The notes: generated by a model not told the origin, from the sequence alone. A stretch of DNA of 41,131 nucleotides from Apilactobacillus apinorum (GCF_001281175.1 NZ_KQ440396.1:649510-690640), one strand, 5' to 3'. Counted from the first letter of the stretch, positions 15,953 through 25,073 are shown. A program made the numbers and translations.

Positions 15953-16747
15953 TTAATTCTTAAGTTTTGGTAAAATTTTATTGCTGTCAAATCGATAGTT
16001 AACAATTAAGTATGCAACTACCGCATAGATAACAAGCCAAACGCTTAATGCAATCATTTGTACTCCAGTGACTTGGGAGTAATTAGTTACTTGAAAACCT
16101 TTAGGTAAAGTCACAACGTAGTCATAAATAAAGTGCAATAAAATTGGCACGATAATACTGCCAGAACGTACGTAGACAGCTCCTAAGATTAATCCAAATC
16201 CAGAGACAGAGACCACTTGCATGGTTGTGAATGAGAATGATTGATTTGCTAAATTAATGTAGTGATATAGGCCAAATAAAACAGCACTAATTACAACTGC
16301 TAAGTTCACATGGAATGCGTTTGCTTTCACACGGGTTAGTATCATTAGGACTACTCCTAAGATAACTCCTCTAAACATAAATTCTTCTGGGAAAGCAGCA
16401 ATAATTCCCGTATCTAATGCACTCCAGAAATGAGGAGTTCTAATTGTAGAAGCAACGATACCAAAACAAATCACCGCAAAAACAATCCAACCACTAGACT
16501 TCTTACTTGGTTGCCAGAAAAACTTCTGCTTAAAGAAGTAGTAGTTCAATACTAAAATCGTTAACACTGAAAATGCCTTGAACAGATTCAAAATCAAAAT
16601 GTAGTGCGTTGACGGATTAATAGATAACATTTTAAAAATAAAACGACAAACTCGACCAAACACAATTTGATCAATCGCGAATTCAGCTACCATAAACAAT
16701 GGAATTAAAATCCATTGCCAATTATTTTTTAATTTTTGACTTAACAT
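15953..16747 (-). CDS. CPBP family intramembrane metalloprotease (second copy)
   Basis: 264 residues from ATG 16747, which has AGGATGTG upstream; a GTG at 16756 is possible but leaves no ribosome binding site. Eight membrane helices. Motifs: PEEFMFRG (EExxxR), AVLFGLYHYIN (FxxxH) and ILLHFIYDYV (H...D). Low similarity to the neighbouring CPBP protein beyond the motifs, so not a recent duplicate. It lies just downstream of the ABC-LytTR-DUF3021 operon but past that operon's terminator; a link to peptide export or immunity is plausible and unproved. Confidence 0.88.
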   Translation of the reverse strand: MLSQKLKNNWQWILIPLFMVAEFAIDQIVFGRVCRFIFKMLSINPSTHYILILNLFKAFSVLTILVLNYYFFKQKFFWQPSKKSSGWIVFAVICFGIVASTIRTPHFWSALDTGIIAAFPEEFMFRGVILGVVLMILTRVKANAFHVNLAVVISAVLFGLYHYINLANQSFSFTTMQVVSVSGFGLILGAVYVRSGSIIVPILLHFIYDYVVTLPKGFQVTNYSQVTGVQMIALSVWLVIYAVVAYLIVNYRFDSNKILPKLKN

Positions 16748-16793
16748 ATTGGTCACATCCTAGTTTATTAATAAGTTAATAATAACATACTAA

Positions 16794-16819
16794 AAAAGCA
16801 GCCATTAATGACTGCTTTT
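16794..16819 (-). terminator. terminator of the ABC-LytTR-DUF3021 operon
   Basis: AAAAGCAG/CTGCTTTT stem with a 10-base loop, then a U-run on the minus strand; overlaps the end of the DUF3021 gene. Confidence 0.8.
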
Positions 16820-17242
16820 GTTTTTCATATTTGCTTTACGTTTTTGAATATCTTCGTTAATTTCTTTACTTGAGCGGTGGAACATAATCGCACTAATCGT
16901 ACATATAATCACGTAGATGACAATAAATTCTGCCGTAAACGTGATGATTAGCGGATACTCGAATAATGGAAAATGTGAATCGAGGGAAAAGTTTAACCCT
17001 ATCACGATGAAGAATGTTAATGTTCCATGAATTAGCCATTCCCAGACGATTCCAATCCTTTCGATTTCAAAAATATACGATAATAAACCAACTAAGCCAG
17101 AAGCTCCTAAGTATAAAACCTTAAACTTTAATGTAAGGGCGTCGGTATAAACTCCAGTTATCATATATACTAATGATCCCACCATCATTCCAATCAAAAA
17201 TCTGCCAATAAAGCTGTAAATATATTTCATATTATCCCTCAC
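16805..17242 (-). CDS. DUF3021 membrane protein, partner of LytTR regulator
   Basis: 145 residues, four membrane helices and a basic cytoplasmic tail (SKEINEDIQKRKANMKNKSSH): the DUF3021 pattern. Such proteins sit next to a LytTR regulator and, in studied LytTR regulatory systems such as HdrRM and BrsRM of streptococci, the membrane partner holds the regulator inactive. The GTG start overlaps the regulator's stop by 4 bases (GTGA), so the two are co-translated; ATG 17230 is a possible later start. Confidence 0.85.
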   Translation of the reverse strand: MRDNMKYIYSFIGRFLIGMMVGSLVYMITGVYTDALTLKFKVLYLGASGLVGLLSYIFEIERIGIVWEWLIHGTLTFFIVIGLNFSLDSHFPLFEYPLIITFTAEFIVIYVIICTISAIMFHRSSKEINEDIQKRKANMKNKSSH

Positions 17243-17694
17243 ATTCTAAGACTCTTTTTCAATCCTGGTAAATACTTGCGGCTAATGCTTAACTTCAAAT
17301 CATTAGTTAAAAACGCGGTCATATTACCTGAAAAAGCAGTCTCCATATAATCTAAGTGATCAATATTAATAATTGATGATTTACTAATTTGAATAAAGTG
17401 GTGAGACTTTAATTTGCTATATACATCCTTTAGTGTTCCATTGGTGGTATAAGTGCTTTTGGTGGTGTAAAACATTAATTCATTGTGATAAATTTCAACG
17501 CCGATGATATCTGAAATCGACTGCATTTGAACACGATCGGCAGTATTAATTGGAAACCAATTATCATCATTCTTGGATAAATTCTTTAAATCTGCTAATA
17601 AATCAATCACTTCGTCACTTAATTGACTTGCGCTAACTTGAATGTTAATTTCGCCATCTGGTAATTGGTTGTCCTGATTGAAATCAATTTTCAT
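17239..17694 (-). CDS. LytTR-family transcriptional regulator
   Basis: 151 residues. The C-terminal 100 residues form a LytTR DNA-binding domain (IEIYHNELMFYTTKSTYTT, LKSHHFIQISKSSIINIDHLDYM, LKLSISRKYLPGLKKSL). There is no receiver domain; the N-terminal 50 residues are short and helical. This is the stand-alone LytTR class that works with a membrane inhibitor instead of a sensor kinase. Ribosome binding site GGGGGTG. It follows the ABC permease gene by 32 bases and probably controls its own operon. Confidence 0.9.
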   Translation of the reverse strand: MKIDFNQDNQLPDGEINIQVSASQLSDEVIDLLADLKNLSKNDDNWFPINTADRVQMQSISDIIGVEIYHNELMFYTTKSTYTTNGTLKDVYSKLKSHHFIQISKSSIINIDHLDYMETAFSGNMTAFLTNDLKLSISRKYLPGLKKSLRM

Positions 17695-17726
17695 GCCACC
17701 ACCCCCTTAACGTTTATCTTACCATA

Positions 17727-18584
17727 TTAAGCATTCTTCTTATTAATAAATAATAAAGCGAAAAAGACAACTAATAAAATCGCAACAAATAGCAATGACA
17801 TCATCATATTGCCATTAAAAGTATCAAATCCATTAATTTTCAACCCCATTGTTTTAATAAAATCATTCATAACACTGGGGTTAACATGTTGAAAACTAGT
17901 TTGTAATTGATTGTGCATCAAAACATCCCTAAACATCGCAGAACCATATGGCGCTGGAGTATAGTTTAAAAACGTTTGCGCTCCGGTAGGAAGTGAACCA
18001 ATCGGCATGTAAACACCAGCAAAAAATCCTGCACAACTACTGATAATCGAACTAATGGATGGTACTAATGTACTTGATTTGATAATCATTACGATGATTA
18101 TGTTAAATAGCGTCCAAACTAAACTACTTACCGCCATTCCAAGCACTAACTGTGGCAATATTGATATGTCAATTGAAAGACCATCAGATTCCATGAAGAT
18201 AACTGATAGAATTACGAAAACAATGAATTGCATAATTAACCCAATCAACCAAGCTGAAATCGCATAGCTAATATCAATTTGTGCATAGCTAGCATCCGTT
18301 ACCAATAAGTCTTTAATTCGATTACTATCTCGGTCATATAATTTTTGATACAAACTATCCTCTGTAGTTGTAATCGCAGCTAGTAATACTGTCCCTCCAA
18401 TTAACCAGCTATCTAATAATTTAACGCCATCTGGAATAGAACTAAAGCCACGTTGGATCATGCTTTTTAAAAAGACGAAATATAAAATAATTGAAATTAG
18501 CACTCCAAACAATGAAAAGAAGATGCGTTTACGGTTATTGAAGTAAAGCGCTAAATTGCGTCTCACTAAATTAAGTAAAATCAT
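17727..18584 (-). CDS. ABC-2 type transporter permease
   Basis: 285 residues with six membrane helices and the ABC-2 fold: amphipathic N-terminus (LLNLVRRNLALYFNNRKRIFFS), a large outer loop between helices 5 and 6 (PTGAQTFLNYTPAPYGSAMFRD), and a short basic C-terminus. It would pair with the ATPase encoded just upstream; the start overlaps the ATPase stop (TAATG). Probably exports a peptide, antibiotic or lipid-like compound; the substrate cannot be read. Confidence 0.9.
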   Translation of the reverse strand: MILLNLVRRNLALYFNNRKRIFFSLFGVLISIILYFVFLKSMIQRGFSSIPDGVKLLDSWLIGGTVLLAAITTTEDSLYQKLYDRDSNRIKDLLVTDASYAQIDISYAISAWLIGLIMQFIVFVILSVIFMESDGLSIDISILPQLVLGMAVSSLVWTLFNIIIVMIIKSSTLVPSISSIISSCAGFFAGVYMPIGSLPTGAQTFLNYTPAPYGSAMFRDVLMHNQLQTSFQHVNPSVMNDFIKTMGLKINGFDTFNGNMMMSLLFVAILLVVFFALLFINKKNA

Positions 18585-19465
18585 TATTTGATCTCCTTTC
18601 CAGTTAGTTCAATGAAAATATCATCCATAGTGCCATGCACATATTCAAAATCATTAATATCATTTTGGTAAAGATTAATTGTTTGCATCGCTTCTTGGTA
18701 TGATGTGATTTTGACGGTCACTTTTTTCCCCACTCTTTGATCGTTCTCTCTTAATGGCATTGATTGTGCTAACCCTTCTGATTTGAAGAATAACGTTAGA
18801 CTATTTTTCGCATATTGGGCTTTCAAATTATCGACCGTATCAGATGCAACAATTTTTCCTTTATCCATCACGTAAACCCAGTCAGCTTGATTAGCTTCTT
18901 CTAAGTAGTGAGTGGTTAAGATAATGGTTAATCCGTACTCTTGTCTTAATTGATCCAGAACTTCCCAGATTTTCTTTCTAGTCTGAATATCTAATCCAGT
19001 TGATGGTTCATCTAAAAATAGTAATTCTGGTTGACTTAGCAAAGAACGTACAATATCCACTCGTCTTCTTTGTCCACCTGATAAACTACCGTACTTTTGA
19101 TTTTTAATCGTGTCGATTTCAAATTTTTGCATTAAATCTTCGCAAAATTGTTTATCACAATCTCTGTATAACTTAGACGCGATTGATAAATTTTTCACAA
19201 CAGTTAGTTGTTTATCTAAAACACTATCTTGGAAGACCACCCCTAAGTAGTGGCTATATTGATTTTCTGTTGGTTGATGTCCTTCCAAACTAATTGATCC
19301 AGCATCTGGTTTTAATAATCCCGTTAACATATTAATTGTGGTCGATTTTCCCGCTCCGTTATGTCCTAAAAAAGCGATTAGCTGCCCTTTTTCAATCTGT
19401 AAATTGATGTGGTCAACCGCTATTTTATGACCAAAGCTTTTAGTTAATTCGGTTACTTCAAGCAT
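18584..19465 (-). CDS. ABC transporter ATP-binding protein
   Basis: 293 residues. Walker A GHNGAGKST (about 34-42), Q-loop VFQD, signature LSGGQRRR, Walker B LLFLDEPSTGLD, and H-loop TTHYLEEA are all intact. The C-terminal 80 residues are the extension typical of DrrA/CcmA-type exporters. First gene of the operon: ATPase, ABC-2 permease, LytTR, DUF3021. AAAGGAG lies 9 bases before the ATG. A possible extended -10 (TGCTATGAT) is seen about 55 bases upstream. Confidence 0.93.
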   Translation of the reverse strand: MLEVTELTKSFGHKIAVDHINLQIEKGQLIAFLGHNGAGKSTTINMLTGLLKPDAGSISLEGHQPTENQYSHYLGVVFQDSVLDKQLTVVKNLSIASKLYRDCDKQFCEDLMQKFEIDTIKNQKYGSLSGGQRRRVDIVRSLLSQPELLFLDEPSTGLDIQTRKKIWEVLDQLRQEYGLTIILTTHYLEEANQADWVYVMDKGKIVASDTVDNLKAQYAKNSLTLFFKSEGLAQSMPLRENDQRVGKKVTVKITSYQEAMQTINLYQNDINDFEYVHGTMDDIFIELTGKEIK

Positions 19466-19582
19466 TTAAAGAAACTCCTTTCTATTATTCGATGGTCATA
19501 TCATAGCATCAGCTTCAGTATTTAAATCGCCTTTTAAATTAACAGGTAATTTTTTATTCCTAAGTGGTCATTTTAAGCATAT

Positions 19583-19614
19583 AAAAAAGCAACCCGGATA
19601 TCCGAGTTGCTTTT
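19583..19614 (-). terminator. terminator of oppA
   Basis: AAAAGCAACTCGGAT pairs with its complement with one mismatch, followed on the minus strand by six U. Confidence 0.87.
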
Positions 19615-19624
19615 AAAATTTTAA

Positions 19625-21247
19625 TTATTTGATGTAAGCATGGGAGAAGTCCCAGATTGGACCGTTTCCTAGATACTTAACGTTCTTAACGTTACTCTTA
19701 ATTAATTCTGGTTGTGCCTTTTGAATTAATGGAATGATTCCTTGATCATTTAGAATCACTTTTTGGGCATTGACTAAGTCATCAAAACGCTTAGTTGGGT
19801 TAGTAGCATCCGCATTATTTGAGCGGTCAATGTACATGTCATACATTGCTTTACCCCATTTAGAAGTATTGATTGAACTAGTTGAGACCTTAGTTTGTAG
19901 CGGTGAAATTGGGTCACTGATTGATGGATCCCAACCTGAAACTGATAGTTGGTAATCAGATTTTAATGAACGACCTGATGCAACGTTATTTGGTAAGATT
20001 TCAGCAGTTACCTTTAAACCAGGAAGCTTTTCTAGTTCAGTTTGTAGGAATTCTGTCACAGCACGACTAGTTTGATCGTTGTTGTTCATAATTGATAGTG
20101 AAACTGAAGTCTTGTTAATTTCCTTTAGTCCTTTATCCCATAGCTTCTTAGCTTCAGCTAAGTTACCAGTAGTAGCATCTTTAACAGTTGCGTAATCGTT
20201 AAAGTCCTTACCATCTTTGTAAGCAAGGGTATCAGGAACTAGTCCTCTCGCAGCAAATGAACCGTCACCTAAAATATCTTTAGTTAAAGCGTTACGGTCG
20301 ATTGCTAATGATAATGCTCTTCTTAAATTCTTGTTCTTTAATTCTGGAATATTGTTTTGGTTAATTGACAAATATTGAACCATGAAACCTTTTCTGTTGT
20401 AGAAATCAGAACGGTTTTTGTAAGTAGTTACTTGCTGTTTCCCAGCTAATAAAGTTTGATCTAATTTGCCTGATTGATATTCATCTAATGCAGTTTGAGG
20501 GTCTTTAATTACAGTGTAATTAATACTCTTTAGCTTAACACTTGCATTGTCATAGTAATCTTTGTTCTTAGATAGTGTCCAAGCATCATTACTACCCTTC
20601 CAGTTAGTAACAGTAAATGGTCCATTGTAAACCATCTTGTCAGAAGTAGTACCGTATGCTGAACCGTACTTATCAACGATACTCTTAACTTGAGGATAGA
20701 ATACTGGCAATGCCAATACATTTAAGAAATCAGCTTGTGGTTTTACCAAGTTAATTTGTAGAGTGTGATCATTTAATGCCTTTACGCCTAAAGAATCAGC
20801 ACTCATAGTGCCCATCTTAATTTGGCTGTAATTAACAACATTGGCCATGTAGTATGCCATTTGTGAGGCAGTCTTAGGATTAGCACTACGTTTAATTCCG
20901 TAAACAAAATCTTGAGCAGTAACTGGTTTACCATTACTCCACTTAGTATTTCTCAAAGTAAATGTGTATGTTTTACCGCCATTGGTGATTTTGTAACTAT
21001 TAGCAAGTGCTAGGTCAACTTTATTTCCCTTATCAGGAGTAACTAAACCACGCATTGAATTATATAAAACTTGATCCGAAGTAACATCCACTGCTTTAGA
21101 TGGATCTAAAGTAGTTAAAGTAGTATTACTCATCCAATTTAATGAGTCAGTACGTGATGATTCATTAGCTGAATTACCACATGCTGCTAATACTAATGAA
21201 GCTGCTACAGCAGTCAAACCAAGCTTAATCATTGATTTAAACTTCAT
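19625..21247 (-). CDS. oppA: oligopeptide ABC transporter substrate-binding lipoprotein
   Basis: 540 residues, SBP_bac_5 family. Lipobox LAAC with Cys23. Family marks: LNWMSNTTLTTLDPSKAVD at the N-terminus, KWSNGKPVTAQDFVYGIKR, and RRALSLAIDRNAL in the hinge region. It binds peptides outside the cell and hands them to the OppBCDF pump. No permease or ATPase genes are near, so it is an orphan copy that probably serves pump genes elsewhere. GGGGGAAG lies 8 bases before the ATG. Its promoter region faces the amidohydrolase gene at 21422. Confidence 0.93.
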   Translation of the reverse strand: MKFKSMIKLGLTAVAASLVLAACGNSANESSRTDSLNWMSNTTLTTLDPSKAVDVTSDQVLYNSMRGLVTPDKGNKVDLALANSYKITNGGKTYTFTLRNTKWSNGKPVTAQDFVYGIKRSANPKTASQMAYYMANVVNYSQIKMGTMSADSLGVKALNDHTLQINLVKPQADFLNVLALPVFYPQVKSIVDKYGSAYGTTSDKMVYNGPFTVTNWKGSNDAWTLSKNKDYYDNASVKLKSINYTVIKDPQTALDEYQSGKLDQTLLAGKQQVTTYKNRSDFYNRKGFMVQYLSINQNNIPELKNKNLRRALSLAIDRNALTKDILGDGSFAARGLVPDTLAYKDGKDFNDYATVKDATTGNLAEAKKLWDKGLKEINKTSVSLSIMNNNDQTSRAVTEFLQTELEKLPGLKVTAEILPNNVASGRSLKSDYQLSVSGWDPSISDPISPLQTKVSTSSINTSKWGKAMYDMYIDRSNNADATNPTKRFDDLVNAQKVILNDQGIIPLIQKAQPELIKSNVKNVKYLGNGPIWDFSHAYIK

Positions 21248-21421
21248 TATTTCTTCCCCCTATTGATAACCATATATACAATATTTCCTATAACATGTAT
21301 TCAAAAATAGCACAAATAAATTAGCAATGCAATCAAAAGTATCGCACACAAATGTTTTTGTCTGATAAATAATTAAAACAATGATACAATTACATATAGG
21401 ATATATTAATGAAAAGGACTG

Positions 21422-22153
21422 ATGAATATGCGTATCGGTGTTACTTCTGATATTATTTTTAGCCAAAACGAACCTTTCAGACAAAGAGAAGGCCATTTTG
21501 CACAAAGAACTTTAATGAATTGTCTATTAGCTAATGACATTACCCCTGTAATTTTCCCAGTCGGTAAACCTCATATGGCACATGACTTATTAGAAACAGT
21601 CGATGGTCTAATCATGACCGGTGGACCTGACGTACTTCCAAAGTACTATGGCGAAGAACCAATTGCTCAAATTGGTCGTACTTATGAAAATAGAGATGAA
21701 TTTGAATTAGCACTTGTTCAACAAGCAATTGCTATGAAGAAGCCAATCCTAGCTATCTGTCGTGGTTTACAAATCGTGAACGTGGCTATGGGTGGAACCT
21801 TATACCAAGATTTGGGTGCTCAATTCAAACCAGAAAACGGTTCACCATTATTACAACATGAACAAAAAACAATTGGTTATTCACCAGTTCATCACATCAC
21901 TATTGATGAAAACTCTGAATTAGCCAAAACATTTGGCACTCGTGCGTTTGTAAACTCATTCCATCACGAAGCTGCTAAAGATGTTGCTGAAGGACTTCAT
22001 GTCGTTGCCAGAGCTGACGACGGTACCATCGAAGCAATGGAAAACGATGACTTAACCATCCAATGTATTCAATGGCATCCTGAAAACATGTGGGATCACT
22101 ACGAAGATGAAAACCAACTATTCGTTGATTTCTTCAACCGTGTTCACCAATAA
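21422..22153 (+). CDS. class C26 glutamine amidotransferase-like hydrolase (PuuD-like)
   Basis: 243 residues. Catalytic triad of the class I glutamine amidotransferase fold: Cys113 in AICRGLQ, His219 and Glu221 in QWHPE. The MTGGPDVLPKYYGEEP segment is typical of gamma-glutamyl-gamma-aminobutyrate hydrolases. It cleaves gamma-glutamyl amide bonds; the exact substrate (gamma-Glu-GABA or another gamma-glutamyl compound) is unknown and no putrescine pathway genes are near. ATG 21422 and ATG 21428 are both possible; AAAAGG lies just upstream. Confidence 0.9.
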   Translation: MNMRIGVTSDIIFSQNEPFRQREGHFAQRTLMNCLLANDITPVIFPVGKPHMAHDLLETVDGLIMTGGPDVLPKYYGEEPIAQIGRTYENRDEFELALVQQAIAMKKPILAICRGLQIVNVAMGGTLYQDLGAQFKPENGSPLLQHEQKTIGYSPVHHITIDENSELAKTFGTRAFVNSFHHEAAKDVAEGLHVVARADDGTIEAMENDDLTIQCIQWHPENMWDHYEDENQLFVDFFNRVHQ

Positions 22154-22162
22154 TGACAAACA

Positions 22163-22193
22163 AAAAATCCAACCATTTCGGTTGGATTTTTTT
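22163..22193. terminator. shared convergent terminator
   Basis: AAAAATCCAACC pairs with GGTTGGATTTTT around a 5-base loop; runs on both sides. Confidence 0.87.
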
Positions 22194-22896
22194 ATTTGTA
22201 TTTAACAATAATAGAACGAATAAAGAAGAATCGTTCGAAACGACGATGCATGTAAGTAACTTCAAACCCACTCTTTTCAAAAGTAGCTGCATACTTCTTA
22301 ATCATCGCTGGAGTATTAACCATAAACATCACACCTGAAGGCTTCAATACTCTTTTCATTTCATATGAAATAGATTGAATAATTGCTTTCTTAGGGGTAC
22401 TGAATTGGTTTCCATTTGCTGAAATTGCAGTTACCACATCAACACTTCTGTCTTCAAATGGAATCTTATTAATGTCAGCAGTAGTTATTTCAATTTTGTT
22501 CTTTACTTTTTCTAATACGGCATTCTTTTCTAGACGACGAACAGTATATTGGTATTTATCTTCAACACCATATACCTTATCTAAATCAGTATCACGCGCT
22601 AATTTAATTAGTGCATAACCTGTTCCAGTTCCAATATCTAGACCTACTTGATTTGGGTTGAAGTGACTTTGTTTGATGAAATCTCTTACAAAATTTTTCT
22701 TAAAAGTAACACTTCTAAACAATGCCCACAAGGCAATTAACACTAAAATAATTGCATAAATATATAAATGTTTTTTACGATCCATTAAGATTGAGCCAAA
22801 CATTGCTAAGGCACCAACAATCGCTGCTGAAATGATGTAAGGTTCATCAGTCTTGTATCTGTACCAGTGCTTAACCCAGCCAGTAAATTTATTCAT
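22192..22896 (-). CDS. membrane-anchored SAM-dependent methyltransferase
   Basis: 234 residues from ATG 22896 (AAAGGA, 9 bases upstream); the frame is open for 31 more codons upstream but without a good site. Two membrane helices (residues about 20-65) come first, then a class I methyltransferase domain: motif I VGLDIGTGTGYA, acidic VYGVED, motif II ITTADINKIPFED, and RVLKPSGVMFMVN. The C-terminus is basic and aromatic (HRRFERFFFIRSIIVKYK). Anchoring to the membrane hints at a lipid or quinone-like target; the substrate is unknown. Confidence 0.87.
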   Translation of the reverse strand: MNKFTGWVKHWYRYKTDEPYIISAAIVGALAMFGSILMDRKKHLYIYAIILVLIALWALFRSVTFKKNFVRDFIKQSHFNPNQVGLDIGTGTGYALIKLARDTDLDKVYGVEDKYQYTVRRLEKNAVLEKVKNKIEITTADINKIPFEDRSVDVVTAISANGNQFSTPKKAIIQSISYEMKRVLKPSGVMFMVNTPAMIKKYAATFEKSGFEVTYMHRRFERFFFIRSIIVKYK

Positions 22897-23168
22897 TATT
22901 ATGTATCCTTTCTTATTTCCCTTTGAATATATAATAACAAATATAATCCATTTTATTAAAAAAATAAATCTTTTTTCGCTGATGCACACAGTTTTTACTA
23001 CTTTTGTAACACCTTTAGATTTACATTTAAAGTATCCGTAAAAATTTTTTTAACTAGTTTTTTAATATATATGAAAAGCCATCTACGCATTTAAAATTTC
23101 ACCCAGACTAGGAATAGAAATATTTTATGTAATCTTACTAGTCATTTTAGGAATGAAATCATTGATAT
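22897..23168. other. AT-rich intergenic stretch, nothing recognised
   Basis: About 270 bases between two minus-strand genes. No frame with a ribosome binding site, no clear operator. It must hold the promoter of the methyltransferase gene near 22910-22960, but I see no convincing -35/-10 pair. Confidence 0.5.
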
Positions 23169-23204
23169 AAAAAAGAACGTAACGATAATCGTTACGTTCT
23201 TTTT
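23169..23204 (-). terminator. terminator of the DUF1541 gene
   Basis: AAAAAGAACGTAACGAT pairs fully with its complement, flanked by A and T runs. Confidence 0.88.
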
Positions 23205-23210
23205 TGTTTA

Positions 23211-23837
23211 TTATCTAGCTTTTAATTCTGATTGAGTTAACCACTTGTGGTTCTTCATAACCATGTGAGTCTTAGTATCAGTAAAGTTAACTACGTATGC
23301 AGGTCCCTTGTGAACCTTAACAATCTTACCTTTAGCACCCTTCATGTTGTACATGTGATCTGCTAAAACAGTTACGCTCTTACCAGCTTTTAAAGCACCC
23401 TTGGCTTTTAGTTCACTAGCAACAACCCATTTGTGGTTTTTAACCATTTTACCACCGTTAGTTGGCATAAAGTCGATTTCGTATAGGTCAGTCTTGTAAA
23501 CACCAGCAACAGTCGCTTTGGCGTTGTACATACCTTCCATGTGTCTAGCCTTCAAAGTAACCTTTGAGCCAACTTTGAACTTAGCGTTAGTAGCCTTCTT
23601 TAGACCCTTAGGTAGTTTAGAATTCATGTTCATTTCTAAACCATCCATCATCATTGATGATTTTTTGTTCATCTTCATTGAAGAATGGTTCATGCTCATT
23701 GAAGATTTCTTATCCATCTTCATTGATGACATATCGTGCATGTCTTTCTTTGAAGATGCATTAGCTGAAACGCCAGCTAACATTGATAATGATAAAGTAG
23801 CAACTGAAACAGTTGCGAATAACTTACTCATTTTCAT
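23211..23837 (-). CDS. secreted Met-rich DUF1541 (YdhK-like) protein
   Basis: 208 residues. Signal peptide to about residue 28 (VSANAS). Residues 31-75 are a Met/His/Ser/Lys-rich stretch (HDMSSMKMDKKSSMSMNHSS...), then two DUF1541 repeats, each with a HMxxMxxAKxxV core and ending NHKW: about residues 84-136 and 145-206. YdhK of Bacillus has the same domain. Met- and His-rich stretches bind copper in other secreted proteins, so a metal role is possible but not shown. Start ATG with AAGGGGTG upstream. A monocistronic gene with its own terminator. Confidence 0.88.
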   Translation of the reverse strand: MKMSKLFATVSVATLSLSMLAGVSANASSKKDMHDMSSMKMDKKSSMSMNHSSMKMNKKSSMMMDGLEMNMNSKLPKGLKKATNAKFKVGSKVTLKARHMEGMYNAKATVAGVYKTDLYEIDFMPTNGGKMVKNHKWVVASELKAKGALKAGKSVTVLADHMYNMKGAKGKIVKVHKGPAYVVNFTDTKTHMVMKNHKWLTQSELKAR

Positions 23838-24010
23838 TTTGAGGCACCCCTTAAAAAATATTTTGCATTAAATAATCTTACTCTATGTAAAAATATAACA
23901 AAATCAGATTTCATTGTCCTATATTTTGCTCAAATATTATAAAATAATAGAAATTTTATTCATTCTACGTTACCATGATATTAACTAAAGACATTGAAAG
24001 AAGGACTATT

Positions 24011-25069
24011 ATGAAATTTAGGAAGACTATTGTTAGCCTACTTGCAGCGGTAGTTGTACTTGCTACTCCAGCGGTTGCAGCCAACGCCAAAGCATTACCT
24101 AACAGGAATTCAAACTATTGGACTCAATCTCGTAGTATTAAAACTACTAGAAATATTACAGCTTACGAACATAGCGTTAGCAACAACACTCTTTCAAATA
24201 CTGTATTAAAGAAGAAGACTATTAAAAAAGGAACTGCTTTAACTGTTAGTCGCATTAACAATAATCATAAAGAATGGTTACTATCTGGAATTAAATCCAG
24301 CAATGGTGCCGTTTGGATTACTAAGCAAAACACTACTTCATGGATGAAAATCTATGTAGATCCAGCTTTCTCTACTAGATTTGTCAAGACTACCAAAGAT
24401 ATTAAAATCATAGCCCACAAAGTCGTTAATAACGTCATCCAAAGTAAAGTCGCTAAGAAAGCTACCATCAAAAAAGGTGTTACACTATACACCAGAAAAT
24501 TAGCTAATAATGGTGGCTGGATCGTTTTTGGCAGCAATGTACCAAACTACAATGGTGCTTGGGTATACACATCAACTAAATCTAATTGGATGAATGTTCA
24601 AAAAGTATTCGCTACTAAGTTCTCCACTGTAGATTCAGCTAATCCAACATCATCTGAATACGTTGACGGATACTCATCACTAGCTTTAGGATCATATACC
24701 GCTGGTGGTACAACAATCTATCCAGGAGACTCTCTTAAAGTGGCAAAGACCAGTGATTCATCACAATCACTTATCGTGAACGGTACAACCTACAACTTTA
24801 ATTCAAACTCCAGCAATCCAGTTGCAACTCTAACTAACACTTACCTTCAAAATGTAACCAAAGATGGTAAGACCACTGGTAGAATGATTGTTGCTAAATA
24901 TGCACCTGATGATAGTCGAAACGTAATGGTTAAAGGATTCCAACCTGTACAAGGCGATGAATGGCTAACTATTAGAAGTGACCATCAATCATATGACGTA
25001 TATGTATACGTTCCAATGATAAATGGATGGTTATTCAGTAACATTTACACTCCTAGCAACAACCAATAA
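24011..25069 (+). CDS. secreted protein with two tandem wall-binding-like repeats
   Basis: 352 residues from ATG 24011 (AGAAGGA upstream); the frame is open 12 codons further but without a site. Signal peptide ending ANAKA. Two repeats of about 75 residues (about 40-115 and 117-190) share KTT..I.., a KK.TIKKG motif and an end NGAVWIT or NGAWVYT followed by W-M. They resemble SH3-like or SLAP-type repeats that attach lactobacillus proteins to the wall. The C-terminal 160 residues (YVDGYSSLALGSYTAGGTTIYPGD...) form a separate beta-rich domain I do not recognise. Confidence 0.82.
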   Translation: MKFRKTIVSLLAAVVVLATPAVAANAKALPNRNSNYWTQSRSIKTTRNITAYEHSVSNNTLSNTVLKKKTIKKGTALTVSRINNNHKEWLLSGIKSSNGAVWITKQNTTSWMKIYVDPAFSTRFVKTTKDIKIIAHKVVNNVIQSKVAKKATIKKGVTLYTRKLANNGGWIVFGSNVPNYNGAWVYTSTKSNWMNVQKVFATKFSTVDSANPTSSEYVDGYSSLALGSYTAGGTTIYPGDSLKVAKTSDSSQSLIVNGTTYNFNSNSSNPVATLTNTYLQNVTKDGKTTGRMIVAKYAPDDSRNVMVKGFQPVQGDEWLTIRSDHQSYDVYVYVPMINGWLFSNIYTPSNNQ

Positions 25070-25073
25070 TATA

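Noticed and set aside
19521-19539. TTTAAAT direct repeat with 12-base period upstream of the ABC operon as a LytTR site
   Set aside because: It is low-complexity AT sequence and does not match the published LytTR repeat pattern; could be chance.
20530-20721. 63-residue frame inside oppA
   Set aside because: Shadow of oppA in another frame on the same strand, no ribosome binding site.
23518-23871. 117-residue frame antisense to the DUF1541 gene
   Set aside because: Composition follows from the repetitive Met codons read backwards; no start signals.
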